Of a stretch of 64,000 nt of DNA, positions 1 through 12,367 are shown piece after piece (the stretch's first letter is position 1; the number at the start of each line of letters is the position of its first letter). Source of the DNA: Neoceratodus forsteri (taxonomy: Eukaryota; Chordata; Ceratodontiformes; Ceratodontidae); NCBI GenBank assembly GCA_016271365.2, contig JADMNL010000028.1:54392001-54456000 (forward strand), written 5' to 3'. The notes beneath the pieces are model-generated. The model was not told where the DNA came from and ran no database searches. It saw only the letters and a program-made list of their open reading frames with translations. Position numbers and translations under genes: made by a program.

Positions 1-2099
1 ACTGTGCAGTATCATGCAGTTGCAACAATGTCACAAGGAAAACCTACCAGTACTCAGTATACATACTGTGCTCCCCCTCCCGCAAGATACCCTGTTAGCA
101 CTGCATTATGCCAAAATCAAAATGTCTTGTCAGTATGTTTTTCCTTTTTTTAAAATTGACTGTGCCCTACAGTAAGGTCAGCAGTACAACCCTAGGTCCA
201 CAGAAACACCAGGCTTGCTATAGAATCCCTGGTACACCCTGCAGTTTTTAGCAGCTCAGCATGCGACAACTAACTGCAGCAGACAATAATGAAATACAAT
301 TGGGGTAATTTATGCATGAAAGTCAAAAGGACTGGTGAAGGTCCTCTTTAAGGGCTATACAAGGACAACAGGTACCAAGCATGGTATGAACACACAGGTA
401 GTCAGGACATGGGGGGAGGGCTGCAAATAGGCAGGGGCCAGGGGAAAGGGGTGGACATCGAACAGGTCGGTTCCCAAGCATATTTCAGATGTTCAGGTTA
501 GATAAACAAAGTTGAGTTTTTTAACCTTATCTATTTCTGTGAGGGCTGGGACTCCTTAAAAGGGGGGGCACACATTTAAAAAAAAAAGACCGGTCCCACT
601 TGTCGCTGCTAACCCTAGCACTGGTACCAATACCATTATCATGACCAGGCCCTCTGCCAGGTATGCCAACAGGACCAATGCAGAGAAGTGTATGAGATTT
701 ACCAGCATCTGCTGCGGTAATTTTGCAGTTAGTTATAGATCACATTCCTTGCACCATCGCAGCGTTTTAGAGTTTATACCCAGCCTTTAAGGCTGGCATC
801 TAGGTGGATCATTTATTGAAAATTATTGGTCTGAAGTTTGGGACTATTCAAGGTTGCGGTTGGGAGCGTAGGACAGATCAGGCACTTTATAATCAGAAGG
901 AACAATTAGTCTTTATATGTGAATTGGTTAACATGAGTTCAATCAGAAAGAGGAACAGTTTAGGAGTGTCCAGGGCCAGCCGGGGGCAACAGTAGGTGTC
1001 AATGAAGGGGGTCAAGAGTCCAGTTGCATTACGGGATAGAGGGTTGTAAGGTCTCTGGCATAAGTTAGTTACCATTGCCTATTTAAATTAGAGAGGTGAT
1101 GGGTTATTAATTTATTCATCTGCTGAGTAATCAGGTAAGGTACTGATCCAAAGGACCATTTTCAGGCATGACCTGGGCCACACTGTGACTGGTTACCAGC
1201 CCTACCAATGTATATTAAGGTTTCTGGGGGTCCTGTCCACGGTCCCACTGTACTGTGATAGTTGCCCTGGTTCTCTTAGGGGTACTGGTCCAATAAAAGC
1301 TTGGAGAGAGGTCCTTTAGAAACCAATCAGCCAGACACACACACAAAATAAATATCACCTCCATTCACAGGTTAGTTGCTAAAGCTGCCGGACACTTGTG
1401 AGGGCCCTTGAGGCTGACGAGGTTGGGAGGGTGAACAGAGATATAGGATATGTATTGGCAAGAGGCATCACCTTGGATCTTTGGTAGCTGATTGGAGGGT
1501 GAAGTTCAGGACAATCATCCCGGAGAGCTAGTGGGCTAGATAATCTTTGTTTTCTGGTGCTGCTTATAGGGAGCACAGCAGCACCAACCTGTGCATTATG
1601 TGGATGCAGGGTGGGGTTATGAAACTGAAATCTGGAGAGGGGCATATGGATGTCCCTGATCATTACCACCAGACAGAGTGGAGTAGAGCTTTACTTCCAC
1701 CTCAGAAGAGCATGCAGGTGTTAGAGTACCAGCTGGCAAGAGATGATTCAGTAGCACTCTTAGGGAGGATGGAGGGAGCTGGTTTGAAACAACAGGAGAT
1801 CAAACAGACTGGTTGTTCAAGCTACTGATCTGAAATAAGTTGCATATGACTGGGGAAGTTGGTCATTACCCACTTGCCTGTGGCCGCTGAGGCCCAGGGC
1901 AGATAGCAGAACTGTATTCTTGCTCCCACTGCATCTAGGGAATGGATGGTGATGACGGGATGGCAGCTGGGGATGGAGGAGAGCAGGGAGCAGAGAGCCT
2001 ATAGGGGAATAGTTGTGGGGAAAATTGGCAGAGGTGCTGCCACAAGTTTTTCTACTTGACATTCAAGGTGAACAGTGCAAGGTAGGCTGCAGAGAAACC
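1..2099. other. Unassigned non-coding DNA
   Basis: I find no credible gene, RNA or recognisable transposon here. Open frames are all under about 100 codons, overlap on both strands and match nothing I know. The DNA has short A and G homopolymers (for example near 558-590) and a short CA run near 1336-1346. It may be very old repeat sequence, but I cannot assign a family. Confidence 0.6.
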
Positions 2100-2639
2100 T
2101 ACGGGGGTGCAATTTGGGGGGAGCCATAAGGCCCATCACCAGAGTGCCTCAGTAACAGGGTTGCAAGAGGGAGTGTCTGCTGGAGTACAGAAAGGAGCAA
2201 AATTCTGGTATATCAAAAAAAAAGGGATCAGAAAGAAAAAGGGGATCCATCTGCTCCACTACAACAGCACAAGAGAGTGGATCACTGCCCAATTTATGGA
2301 AGGTGCAAGAAGAAATCATAGCAAAAAAAAAAAAGGGGGGCATGGCCTTATGAAGGAAACCAAAAAAGCAATCATTATAGGTAATAAGATGGGAGCAGCC
2401 CTGGAGGCCGCAGCCCAATGGATGTTGAAGGACGGCTTGAAAATGTGAACGGGGGAACACCCAGCTGCAAAAAAAAAAAAAAACATCCAAAAGGGGAAAT
2501 CACTAAGGAAGTGTCTCATTTATCCACAGAAAACCGGACCAGGTGGGGGGGGGCAGTATGCATATAAAAATAAATTGTTCACACGATTTGTTTATGTGTT
2601 ATAGAGACTGGCTGCAGGACAGAAGTACTGGAGTGGGAG

Positions 2640-2870
2640 ACATTTCATATATGGTGCCAAGAGACAGGCCGAACAGAAGCTGGGGGGTGGGGTGAACAAT
2701 CGATTCTGAGCAACAAAAGGTATGGATCAAGTGGAAGGGCACAGAAGGGGTGCATTGAGGACCCTGTTATTGCCATTGAAGGATGGAAGCTGCCAGACCA
2801 ATTCAGAATATAACTGCATTATGGTACACCTGGGGACAAGTGCCTTAAGTGCATGTTTTGTGGTTACTCA
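2640..2870 (+). pseudogene. Possible remnant of an SGNH-type hydrolase domain of a retroelement
   Basis: Around 2817-2850 one frame reads IMVHLGTSALS, which resembles the xHLGTND block of SGNH hydrolase domains in CR1 ORF1 and in some DIRS-type elements. About 170 bp upstream another frame reads HFIYGAKRQAEQKLGG, loosely like the start of a DIRS-associated SGNH domain. The two pieces lie in different frames and stops separate them. If real, this is a long-dead gene. The match rests on two short motifs, so chance is a serious alternative. A profile search with SGNH domains from DIRS and CR1 elements would decide. Confidence 0.22.
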
Positions 2871-3274
2871 TATTTAATCAGATGGGGGATGACCAGAGAG
2901 TCCAAGAGGGGAGGAACCTAGAGTAAGGGGGATAGATGCAGTAGGAAGAGGATGGGGGCATGCTCAGATAACAAAAGGCCATAGAGAAGGGCCAGACAAA
3001 AAAAAAAGATAGTCAAGGCTGGATAGTGAAAAGGACGGTATGGAACATAGCCCAACTGGTAGAGAGGGGTAAACAAATTATCATCACAATAATCAAGAGG
3101 GACATGGATGCAAGGTAGAGGATTTTGCAGGAAGGAAGGAGTTTGGGAGGAAGCCCACCTTCCAACGCAAGCTGGAGACAGGCTAATGGAAGAATGAGAC
3201 AGCAAATATTCTCTGAAGGGGAGGGTGGAAAATTCTGGAGTTACACCAAGGTGGGGTGTAAAAGAAAAAGGGTA

Positions 3275-3392
3275 TGGACACCCAGGAATAAAAATGGGGG
3301 ACAGGAATTGGACCTGGCCCAGACAAGAGAAAAGCGTGTGGACACCCAGGAATGGAAATGGAGGGCAGGAATTGGACCTGGCCCAGACATTA
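3275..3392 (+). repeat. Two-copy tandem duplication, period 64 bp
   Basis: A block beginning TGGACACCCAGGAAT and containing CAGGAATTGGACCTGGCCC occurs at 3275 and again at 3339, with only a few differences. It lies in the purine-rich segment and does not preserve a reading frame. Confidence 0.85.
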
Positions 3393-3604
3393 AGAGATAA
3401 CCCCTCAGGTTTACATCAGGGGGAGATGAAAGAGAAAATGGACAGAAAAGAAAGGCCCCTTTCGGATTTACATCCAGAGAGTGGAGCGGGAAGAAAATTA
3501 TGATATAAAATGTGATAAAAATGTGAAGAAAATATTATGTAAATTGTGATAGTTCGAATAAAGAGAATATGAAAATAAATGTTTTAAATATGGCATGCAA
3601 AGGA

Positions 3605-3683
3605 ACTCAGTATTGTTGATGAAAACTTGAATGACAAAGTTTTAATAAATGCTATGCCGACTGAGCAACCAACGCAATACTGA
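3605..3683. repeat. Short inverted repeat at the left edge of the hAT region
   Basis: ACTCAGTATTG at 3605-3615 and its exact reverse complement CAATACTGAGT at 3673-3683 form an 11-bp stem around a 57-bp spacer. It lies about 410 bp upstream of the first hAT codon, where a terminal or subterminal repeat of the transposon might be expected. I found no matching copy on the right side, so its link to the hAT element is only suggested. Confidence 0.5.
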
Positions 3684-4094
3684 GTGTGGTATCTGTCTTT
3701 GGGGGAAAGGCTCTAGAACAATACACCTTTTATTGTACCACAGACTAGTGTAATTGCAGGCGCAGCAGTGTGAACCTGCTATCCACTGCAGCTGCCTGAT
3801 TTTGTACTGCGATCATGGTATCTGTTCATTGTTTTGCTGCTTGTACTTCCATAGAAATCTGTAGTTAGTGCTTCCCCCCACCCCATGGGCAAAAGGAATT
3901 TTTTACTAGATTGGATTGTTTTTCTGACCTCATCAGCACCACTGGTTGCTGAAGTTTTCATTGCATGACAGACTAGCATCTTACCTGTTGCTGAAGCTAC
4001 AGTTTTTTTTGCTTCACATCCAGCGTCCCCCCAATCAGAGAGTGAATATATCAAAATCTAAATTTGGCTATAATATTCTAGTTGATCCCCCAAA

Positions 4095-7000
4095 ATGCCC
4101 ACAAAGAGACATGCAAGCAAAGCTGTTTCTCGCCATGGCAATGTTGGCAGTAAGATAGTCTGTGGGCGCGGTAGTAGTATGCAGATGTAGAAGTGCATTG
4201 CTGATGTTAGGAAAGGTATTTCTACTGCAATGTTTTTTACAGCCCAATCAGTAGCTTCACTCATAGTTGGAGGAGATGATGTTTTCTCAGCCGGTGGTGT
4301 TAGTGTTAGTGGTGTTAGTAGTGGTGGTAGCATTAGTATTGGTGCGTCAAGTTTGAATTCTGACCAGTGTACCATATCCAAAAATACTGAGTGTGAAGCA
4401 GTGCAAATGAGTGGCAGTGTAGATGATGTCATACTTCCCAGTAACATCCCAGTAACTGAACCTGAGGATTCTGATAATCATGTCAACGATAGCATACAAT
4501 GTGATGTGCTATCAACCGTGGCGGTTAATGTCACATTTTCCATGCAGTGACTCACAGTGTGGTGAAAAAATATAGGTGATGGTGGTGTAGATGCTGATGA
4601 TGAATGTGATGATGATGATGATGATGTTGCTGTTGTTGCAACATACAGTCCACATGCTAGCATCCAAGCAGAAGATGTGGATGTGTATGACGCTGATGAA
4701 TATGATGATGATGTAATTGACCCCAGTTGGGAACCAGAGAAAAAGAAATTCAAAGTGGCTGTGTCTGAGTCTGTTTACAGGAATCTCCCCCTGTTAAAAC
4801 TTGTGATTTACCAGTTTTAGTTGATGATGATGACCCAGTAATAAATATGATAGGTAGTCGTAGTGGTCAGTTGCAGTCCAGGTGTACAGTGCCTGAAACA
4901 TCATGTGCCCCCCCTACTTCAGTGCTTAAAATAACAGACTTAAATAAGCCACATCATGGACATGTTAAAAGCAGAGCATCACAATCCCATGTTTGGGATT
5001 TTTTTTGTTCAAGATGAAAATGATGAGTAAGTTGCAATCAGCCAGGTTTGCCATGTGCATGTGAGTCGAGGTAAAAGGAGGAGCCATCTGGGCACAGGAG
5101 GACAGCATGCGCATCTTAAGAATAGGCACTTGGCACTGTGAACCCAGCACAAGATGGCAGCTAATACCACAGTGGGGCATTCACCCTCATCACCAGCAAT
5201 CATAGTGAGCATGTTATCCCCTTCCATGACTGTTAAGTCCAGTAGTAAATTAAACGTGTGCAGTAGTGAGGTAACAAGAGCAGAGGATTACTACAGGCAT
5301 GATGAGGTGGAGGACCATAATGACTTTGAAATGTTGTCCAGTGCTGGTGAGAGTAGCAGTTTTGGTGGTGGTGGTGTTGAATGCAGTATGTCTAGTGCAA
5401 GTGGTACATCAACCCCAGTTGGCAAATCTGACAAAATAACTGCATTTCTGGGTTTGTCATCATCACCTGTGCAACCGTCTTCATCAAATGTCCACACTCC
5501 ACCTCCTGCCGATGCCATTCATCACAGAGCACAACCATTTGTGATCACACCCTGTGTAAAATGTTTGTCAGCCCACGTTACAGTGTTTTTGCGCATAAGC
5601 TGAAGTACCCCCCAATCATACAGTGTCACGTGAACTTAATGCTGCTGTAGCGGAAATGCTGGCAATTGATCTTTTGCCCTTCTCCTTTGTGAAGAATTCT
5701 GGGTTCAGGCAGTTTACTGCACATGCCTGTCCAAAATGGAAAGTCCCATCCAGGACATACTTTTCTACCCGTGCTGTCCCCGAGTTGTTCCACACTGTGT
5801 CTGACTCAGTAAGACATGCCCTTCAACATTCCTCCTCTCCATTCATCCATTTAAGTATGGATATGAGGACAAGTGGCAAAACAGCAGGGAGTTCATATTT
5901 GTGTATAACTGCACACTGAGCACAGGTGCCAGGGGTTGTTTGTGATGTTGGTAGTGTGAATAATCAGTGCAGTAAGGTGGATTGTTGTGGTAGCAATCTT
6001 TCAGGAATTCGACAACATGCAATGATTGCAATGCACAATGTGACCTGTTCACACGCTGGTGAGAACATGTTGGATGTGGCATTGACTGAAATTGACAAAT
6101 GGCTAACTCTCTGTCCCTGAGAGCTGGGTTCATAGCAAGTGACAATGGGTCAAATGTAGTGAAATGCATCACGAATGGTGTTTTTTTTCATTTTCCATGC
6201 ATGGCCCACTGTTTAAATCTTGTGCTGCAGGAGTTTCTGGAGCACCCTGATGTAAAGGAAATGCTAACCATTGCACAACGTATCTGCTGTCACTTTTCAA
6301 GATCTGGAAAGGCCCATGACCAACTGCGGCAGTTGCAGATGCAAAACAGCCTGCCTTAGCACCGTTTGAAGCTGGAAGTTGTCACCCGATGGAACTCCAC
6401 TTTATACAAGGCAAAGAGGTTGTAAAAACAATACAAAGCCATCTCAGAATATCTTGTGATGCACACTAGCCATGACAGTTCCGGGGCCTCTGTGTCTGTG
6501 ATGACTGAACAGTGGCACCTCATGGACTCTGTAATAACAATTTTGCGGCCCTTTGAACATGCCACACAAGCAGTGAATGGCGAGTCTGCCTCCATTAGCC
6601 AATCAATTCCACTGCTGAGGGTGCTGAGGCAGACATTGGTGAATGTACAGCATAGCCTTGATGTTGCCGGAGACGGTGGTAGCAGTGAGTTGCTGCAACA
6701 CATGCCGACAGTATTTGACGAGAATCGTTACATTGTAAGCATTCAGTATAGTGACAACTTTGCCATAGCAACAATGCTGGACCCATGCTACAAATGTGGA
6801 ATTGCATCAGTACTGGAGGGAGGGCCTGAACAGGTAAAAAATCTCAGTGGTCAACTGGTGCACTTGGTTCATGGGGCACAGAAGTCACGTGCCAAGGTCA
6901 GCAAACCTCAGCAGCATAATCCGGCTGAAGGTGTACCTGGAGGACCATCAAGCATATCCTGCAAGGGGAAGTGGACTGCAGTTTCAGGTGGTCTGTCATC

Positions 7001-7610
7001 CAAAGAGGCTGGCGTTAACCCGCTTTGGGAGGCTTTGTCCCAAGTGGGTATTTGTGAAATAAATGATTCGGGAGAACAGGATGATGCATCAACAACTGGA
7101 CTTAGTGTGGCGCAGAGAATGGTTGAGTCATATTTGTCTAAAAACAGGCATCTGACAATAACTGAAGATCCTTTTTTGTACTGGAGTGGAAAGGTCAGTG
7201 AATGGCCACAGCTGACTGCAGTGACACTGAAGTACCTCACATGTCCACCTTCCAGTGTAAGTGCTGAGAGTGTTTTCAGTTCAGCAGGCGCAATAGTTGG
7301 GGATCGTCGGACAAACCTGTTTCCTGCAAATGTTAGTCTGCTAACATTCATTAAAATGAATGAGAGGCACATACCAGCACAGACTGCAACCTCGGTATTC
7401 ATACGCCGGCCTAGTCATGGTGGTTTTGGTGATGTGGAAATGGACCATCTTGGTGGCACTGGCAGTGGCTGCCTGAAATGGCACACCACTGACGTAGATG
7501 ATGACTCAATGGAGAAAGAATTTCCCAGTGATCAGACTTCAGACATAGATGACTGTGAGGGCATCTTTCTTTATGAGTATGATGATGTTGTTAATGTTGG
7601 CAGTTTTTAA
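4095..7610 (+). pseudogene. hAT-family transposase, BED-finger type, inactivated
   Basis: The likely start is the ATG at 4095, reading MPTKRHASKAVSRHG. The frame continues through stops at 4188, 4548 and 4563 into an acidic stretch rich in Asp (about 4580-4720, partly from GAT repeats). A BED zinc finger follows at about 4964-5135, with SHVWDFF, SRGK and HLKNRHL. Its second metal-binding Cys appears replaced, since the sequence reads CHVH where CxxC is expected. Next come the N-terminal transposase region (5623-5919, AEMLAIDLLPFSF), the RNase H-like core with DNGSN and CMAHCLNLVL (6099-6359), and TRWNSTL (6387-6407). The C-terminal frame 6456-7610 is open for 384 codons and carries the hAT dimerisation block SAESVFSSAG, followed by an acidic tail. 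At least six frameshifts or stops make it non-functional. The family catalyses cut-and-paste transposition. Confidence 0.88.
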
Positions 7611-7635
7611 CTGACGTTGTTAAAAGGTGGTGTGC

Positions 7636-7915
7636 CACCCCAGACCACCACCACCACTGGGGCTGATGTTAGACACTGCCACCACTTAGCATGAGTCTCT
7701 CCATCCCCCCGGACCACCACCACCCAGACTGATGTTAGCCACTGCGATCACTGAGTGTGAGTCTGTCCGCCCCCCGGACCTCCATCACTGGGACTGTTGT
7801 TAGCCACTGCCACCAGTGATCATGAGTCTGTCTGCCCCCTCAGACCGCTACCACCACTGGGACTGATGTTAGCCACTGCCACCACTGAGCATGAGTCTGT
7901 CCAGACCGCCACATC
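7636..7915 (+). repeat. Four-copy tandem repeat, about 66-bp period
   Basis: Four diverged copies of a unit with an ACCACCACC-rich start, GATGTTAGCCACTGCCACCA and GAGTCTGTC follow the hAT stop codon. The TGTT core recurs at 7665, 7731, 7795 and 7865. This is probably the 3' non-coding region of the transposon. Confidence 0.8.
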
Positions 7916-7925
7916 CATCAGCCAC

Positions 7926-9659
7926 AGAGACAAAGCTTTTTAATATGTAAACCATAAAGTGAGTATGTGTACTCATGTTTGTTATGCTGCTTCACTTCCT
8001 TTAGTTGTATGTTTTGTTTTCTGTAGCTTTTCGGAGCCGCAATGGTAAAACACATATGGTACACTTCTTTTGTTCTTTTACAGGTTAACAACAAAAGTCT
8101 CCATCGCTAAAACTCAGAGAGAATGGTACAGCAGCTGTACCGTACAGAGAAGAACCTATGGAATATCCATGTGAAATCCATTCTGGTAAGTATGAAGATT
8201 TTATTTAATCTGTTTCATTGTTTTGGAAAGACTGCAGCAAATATTGCAAGCAGGTTGTGTTAGTTGACAAGATGTGGGTTTGAAATGTAACTTGACTTGA
8301 GATTGAGGACCAGGGAGGAACAAATAACAATTAATTTGTAAGCAGTCATTCATTTCTTTTTTTAGGAAACTTCCAGATGCTTTGTTGTTCTGTCAAAGTG
8401 GCCTTATCCAAAAAAGTTCTTCAACATCAGGCGCCCCCTTCCCCTGGAATTGGGTACACATGCAACACGCAGAAGTCGTTTCATTCGATGACCATCATTA
8501 ACAACAACCGGACTCCAGAAGGATGCTGATGAAATCTGTGAAGAAGTAACAAAATAAGAAACCATTACAGACAAACCAGCAAATATGATTCCCCCCTACC
8601 CCCACAAAAAATTACTTACCTTCATGTGCTTGAGAGTTATCCGTTTCCAATTTCAATGCAAAAAATTCTCATTAAGCACTGGAATGTACACACCAACAGT
8701 TTCTGTGACTTGTGATGCAGAACAATACCATGAGTACATGTCAACCCCCCTCCTCACCTACAAAATACACAAACATATATCTATATATATCTACTCACCA
8801 AGGCTACTATTAGTGTACAGCCAAAGGGCACCCTTCAATCCAGTTGAGATGATCACGTTGCATTTGCTCAAATCGCCTCGCAGAACACGTTGGACCAGCA
8901 ACAGGACGCTCACATTCATCATTTTATTCTGGGGGACTTTGTACTGTATGTGCTGAAACACTTCCATTTCACTGTGTTAGCACTTGTCAATTTTCTGCAC
9001 ACAAGGATGATGCATTGTGGGCAAGCAGTAAAAATCTGTGGACTCTGTGCCACCACTGCACACATGACTGTGTGTGCTATTAATTCTGGGGAACTTTGTA
9101 TGTGCTGAAACACTCTCATTTCACTGTGTTACAACTTGTCATTTTTCTGCACACAAGCAGGATGCATTTTGGGCCTGTAGAAAAACTCTGGGACTCTATG
9201 CCACTTTTGTGTGTACTGTGATTGTTGCTGTGAGCTCATGATGTCATACTGACATTTTTTACAATTACAGCAGCATTGCAAAAATGTCATGACAATTTTG
9301 AACTGTACTTTTTTATGCTACTGTACATTGTCACAGCCACTAGTTACCTCCGAGTCGTGACTTGAATGATACACTTCTTTTCACAATTTCTGTCTGCTTT
9401 ATTTAGTTGACTACTTTTTTTCATGTATGAAACACAAAATGGCACACCTTTCAATATTGTTCTGACCAGGTTTATATTTATTTGCAGCTGCTTTTCAATA
9501 ACTATTTTTCTGTGGTCTCATAAAACACTGCCTGCTGCATAACTGTTAATTAACAACAGAAGTGATATATAGCAACTAACTGATGTGATGGAGAAAAGCA
9601 GAGGAAAACAATGACAAAGACCTGGTCAGTACCAATTTAAAAGGAATGCTCCTTTCATT
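7926..9659. other. Non-coding DNA with one tandem duplication
   Basis: No gene is supported. The stretch is A/T rich and contains a near-tandem pair of about 152-bp units at 8935-9240. It may include the right end of the hAT element. Confidence 0.5.
8935..9240 (+). repeat. Two-copy tandem duplication, about 152-bp period
   Basis: A unit containing TGCTGAAACAC, TTTCACTGTGTTA and TTTCTGCACACAAG begins near 8951 and recurs near 9103, with scattered substitutions. No coding potential is preserved. Confidence 0.8.
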
Positions 9660-10261
9660 ATTTCACACATGAAACAAGCATTTGGCAATGCCGAATGTTT
9701 GCTTACTGGCATTGGCAGTGGTAGTGTAGAAGTTACAGAGCTGCGTAATAGGAATGGCAGTGAAGTATTGAACTGAAGCCAACCCCACCACCACCCTGCA
9801 GAGAGTGACAGGCATTGGGGTGCATTTGGTCGTCAGGCATAACGGCCACGCCATTTCACCACACCCCACTCTGCAGAGACTGACAAGTGTCAATGGTTCC
9901 TTGGGGTCTTTGTTCTTATGCGCACCTCATTTCATTAGGAAATACGTGAGAAGGGTGCAATATAGAGAATGGGGTGAAGTTTGAGGTCAAGAGTCCAAGG
10001 CATACCCTCGATGCCTCTTAGTGACTGCAGGGTGTGGAATGGTATGAGCATCACAGGCAAGAATCCCAAGTCACACCCTGATTCCTGTCATTCTCTATAG
10101 GGTTGGGTGATTTAGTTGAAAAGTCTAATACCTCAGGCATTCGTTGGTATTTTAACTCCAGATTTTCAACATGTTTGTTTTGTGACCCCACCTCATGAAC
10201 AGGGGAATATCAGCCTGTAGCCAAAGCTGCTTATGCACAGTGACGAGGATTTAGCACCACA

Positions 10262-11900
10262 GGTGCAAAATATTCAACAGGCTGTAAAATGACAGCTGTA
10301 CTCTTTCATGGGAGGTGTAAAAATGGCTATGTTGCAAATGTGTAGTAAAATATTTAAAAATGGTGAAGTCACGTAGCGATATAGAAACTGTGCAACGCAC
10401 ATCTGCTATATAAGTAGGTTGGGGGATATTTTATAGCAGATTGTCAACTCAGGCATTTTGGTGCCTCCGATCATGAACAGTGTCACTGTGATTTTCTTTA
10501 TCTGTGCCGAACAATGATTTCCGACAGCGACCACGCATCTCTGCACTGAAAGTGTGAAAACACACTTCGACCATGTTGTGAAAAATGGCAGCTGTACTGT
10601 TCATAAAGAAGTGTTGAAAAATGCCACTAGTGAAAATCTGGACTGAAAATATTACAAAGTCATGAACTAACGAGGATGCGTGGAAATTGCACAATGCTCA
10701 CTCGTAGCAGAGTCATTTTATGGACTTTTGTCACCAATTTTCAACAATAGCCATTTTAAGACCTCTGCTCATGAACAGTGTAACTGTGATTTTCTTAATC
10801 TGTCCAAATATTGCTTTCAAGACACCAACAGCACTTATTGTGCGCTACATGTGCGATAACACATTTTGGGTGACATATGAGAAATTGCAGCTGTACTGTT
10901 CATAAGGAAGTTTAATAAAACGGACATGTTGAAAATCTAGAGTGAAAATATTAAATTTGCACACTTACGAGCATGCATAGGAACTGTGCAACGCACGCTC
11001 ATAAAAGTAATTTCTAGGCATTTTTCCACCGTTTTCAACATAGCCATTTTAAGACCTCTGCTCATGAACAGTGTCACTGTGGTTTTGTTAATGTGTCCTA
11101 CATTGAGCTATATCAACCCACTTCCGCACCATTAGGCATCATATGGGCGGAAACACGCTTTGGGCAGGATGAGAAAATGACAGCTGTACTGCTCATAAGG
11201 AGGTGTGGAAAATGGCAATGTTGAAATCTGGAGTGGAAATATTGAAAATTGCAAACCTACGAAGGCATGGGAACTGTGCAACCACACTCGTGAAAACAGT
11301 CATTTTTAGAATTTGTCACTGAATTTTCAACATTGCCATTTTAAGATCTCTGCTCATGAACAGTGACACTGTGATTTCCTTAATGTGTCCCATACACTGA
11401 GTTCGCATCAGCGTTACATTGTGCGCTACATGGGTGGAAACATGTTTTGGGTGAGAGTGAAAATGACAGCTGTACTACTCACAAGAAGGTGTGGAAAATG
11501 GTAATGTTGAAAATCTGGAGTGGAAATATTGAAAATTGCAAACCTGTGAGCCGCATGTGAGGAACTGCAGCACGCACCGTAAAACAGTCATTTTAGGAAT
11601 TTTTTCACCAAATTTTCAACATAGCCATTTCAAGACCTCTGCTCATGAACAGTGTCACTGTGATTTTCTTAATTTGTCCCATACATTGATTCCGACAATC
11701 GACTGCACCATTCTGTTGCCACAAGGGCGGAAACACATTTTGGGTGAGATGTGAAACATGACAGCTGTACTACTATAAGACGGTGTGGTGAAATGGCAAT
11801 GTTGAAAATCTGGAGTGAAAATATTGAAATTTTTGTGAACTTATTGAGCTCATGAGAACCGCGTAACGACGCCATCAAACAGTTCAATTTTGGATTGAGA
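10262..11900 (+). repeat. Satellite array of ~293-bp units in composite copy A
   Basis: The marker CATGAACAGTG recurs at 10472, 10770, 11063, 11354 and 11644, giving periods of 298, 293, 291 and 290. Each unit also has GACAGCTGTACT, a TTGAAAATCTGGAGTG block and a GAGCATGC or GAGCGTGC dyad. Units are diverged, so the array is old or evolving independently of the other copies. Confidence 0.9.
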
Positions 11901-12039
11901 CCACCTTAATGATGCTTTGGCTCCTTATCATGATGTCACTCGTCATGGTGGTATTCAGTCTCAAAGTGTGTACCGCAGTCACTGTGCAGTCACTGTGCGA
12001 ATCACCCTTCGAGCCTAATAACGCCATGACAGTGACATC

Positions 12040-12338
12040 ATTCATGAGAAGGGGTCCCAAAAACCCCATGTTGAAAATTTGGTGCAAAATTCCAAAATGC
12101 TGGAGATATGGAATAAAGTTGAACCCCTCCTATCTAGCCCATTATACAGCTTACCGCATTTCCTCAGTTCAGCGGTCGGCTTTGAAGAGTGCAGACGGTT
12201 CCCGTCCACCGGAAGATCGCGCTACCGGAGTCCGGAGGTAAGTATGGGTGAGGGGGTGGGAGGCTGGGTGCGCAGTGGGTGGAGCGGGTTGTGAGGGGTT
12301 CGAAGATGCGTCATGGGGACAGTTTTTTGTTTTTACAG
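12040..12338 (+). other. Conserved module with intron-like GT-AG segment, composite copy A
   Basis: A strong donor consensus (GAG/GTAAGTAT) has its GT at 12238-12239. A pyrimidine-rich acceptor (TTTTTTGTTTTTACAG) ends at 12338, giving a 101-bp intron-like segment. The upstream block stays open in two frames in copies A, B and D, including the residues SSPLYSLP and VGFEECRR. The reverse-strand copy B has the matching segment at 37013 to 36908, and D and E keep donor and acceptor. Retention in separate copies suggests a transcribed and spliced unit. A coding role is uncertain because two frames are open and neither resembles a known family. Confidence 0.5.
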
Positions 12339-12367
12339 GGTAAAAAAAAGACATCGCTGGATTGCTT

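Larger units (their letters stand above)
2100..3590 (+). other. Purine-rich repeat-derived segment of unknown family
   Basis: The plus strand is strongly purine rich, with A runs near 2214-2222, 2323-2334 and 2468-2482. An AATAAA signal lies at 3557-3562. Short frames contain many Lys, Arg and Gly codons, as expected from composition alone. A weak esterase-like trace (2640-2870) and a two-copy 64-bp duplication (3275-3392) suggest a decayed retroelement oriented left to right and ending near 3590. The family is unknown. Confidence 0.35.
3600..7925 (+). mobile_element. Degenerate hAT DNA transposon (BED-finger type)
   Basis: This span contains a broken BED/hAT transposase gene, upstream non-coding DNA with a short inverted repeat, and a downstream 66-bp tandem repeat. 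I could not identify terminal inverted repeats or the 8-bp target duplication expected of hAT elements, so both limits are approximate. The right end may lie further downstream, up to about 9.6 kb. Confidence 0.6.
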
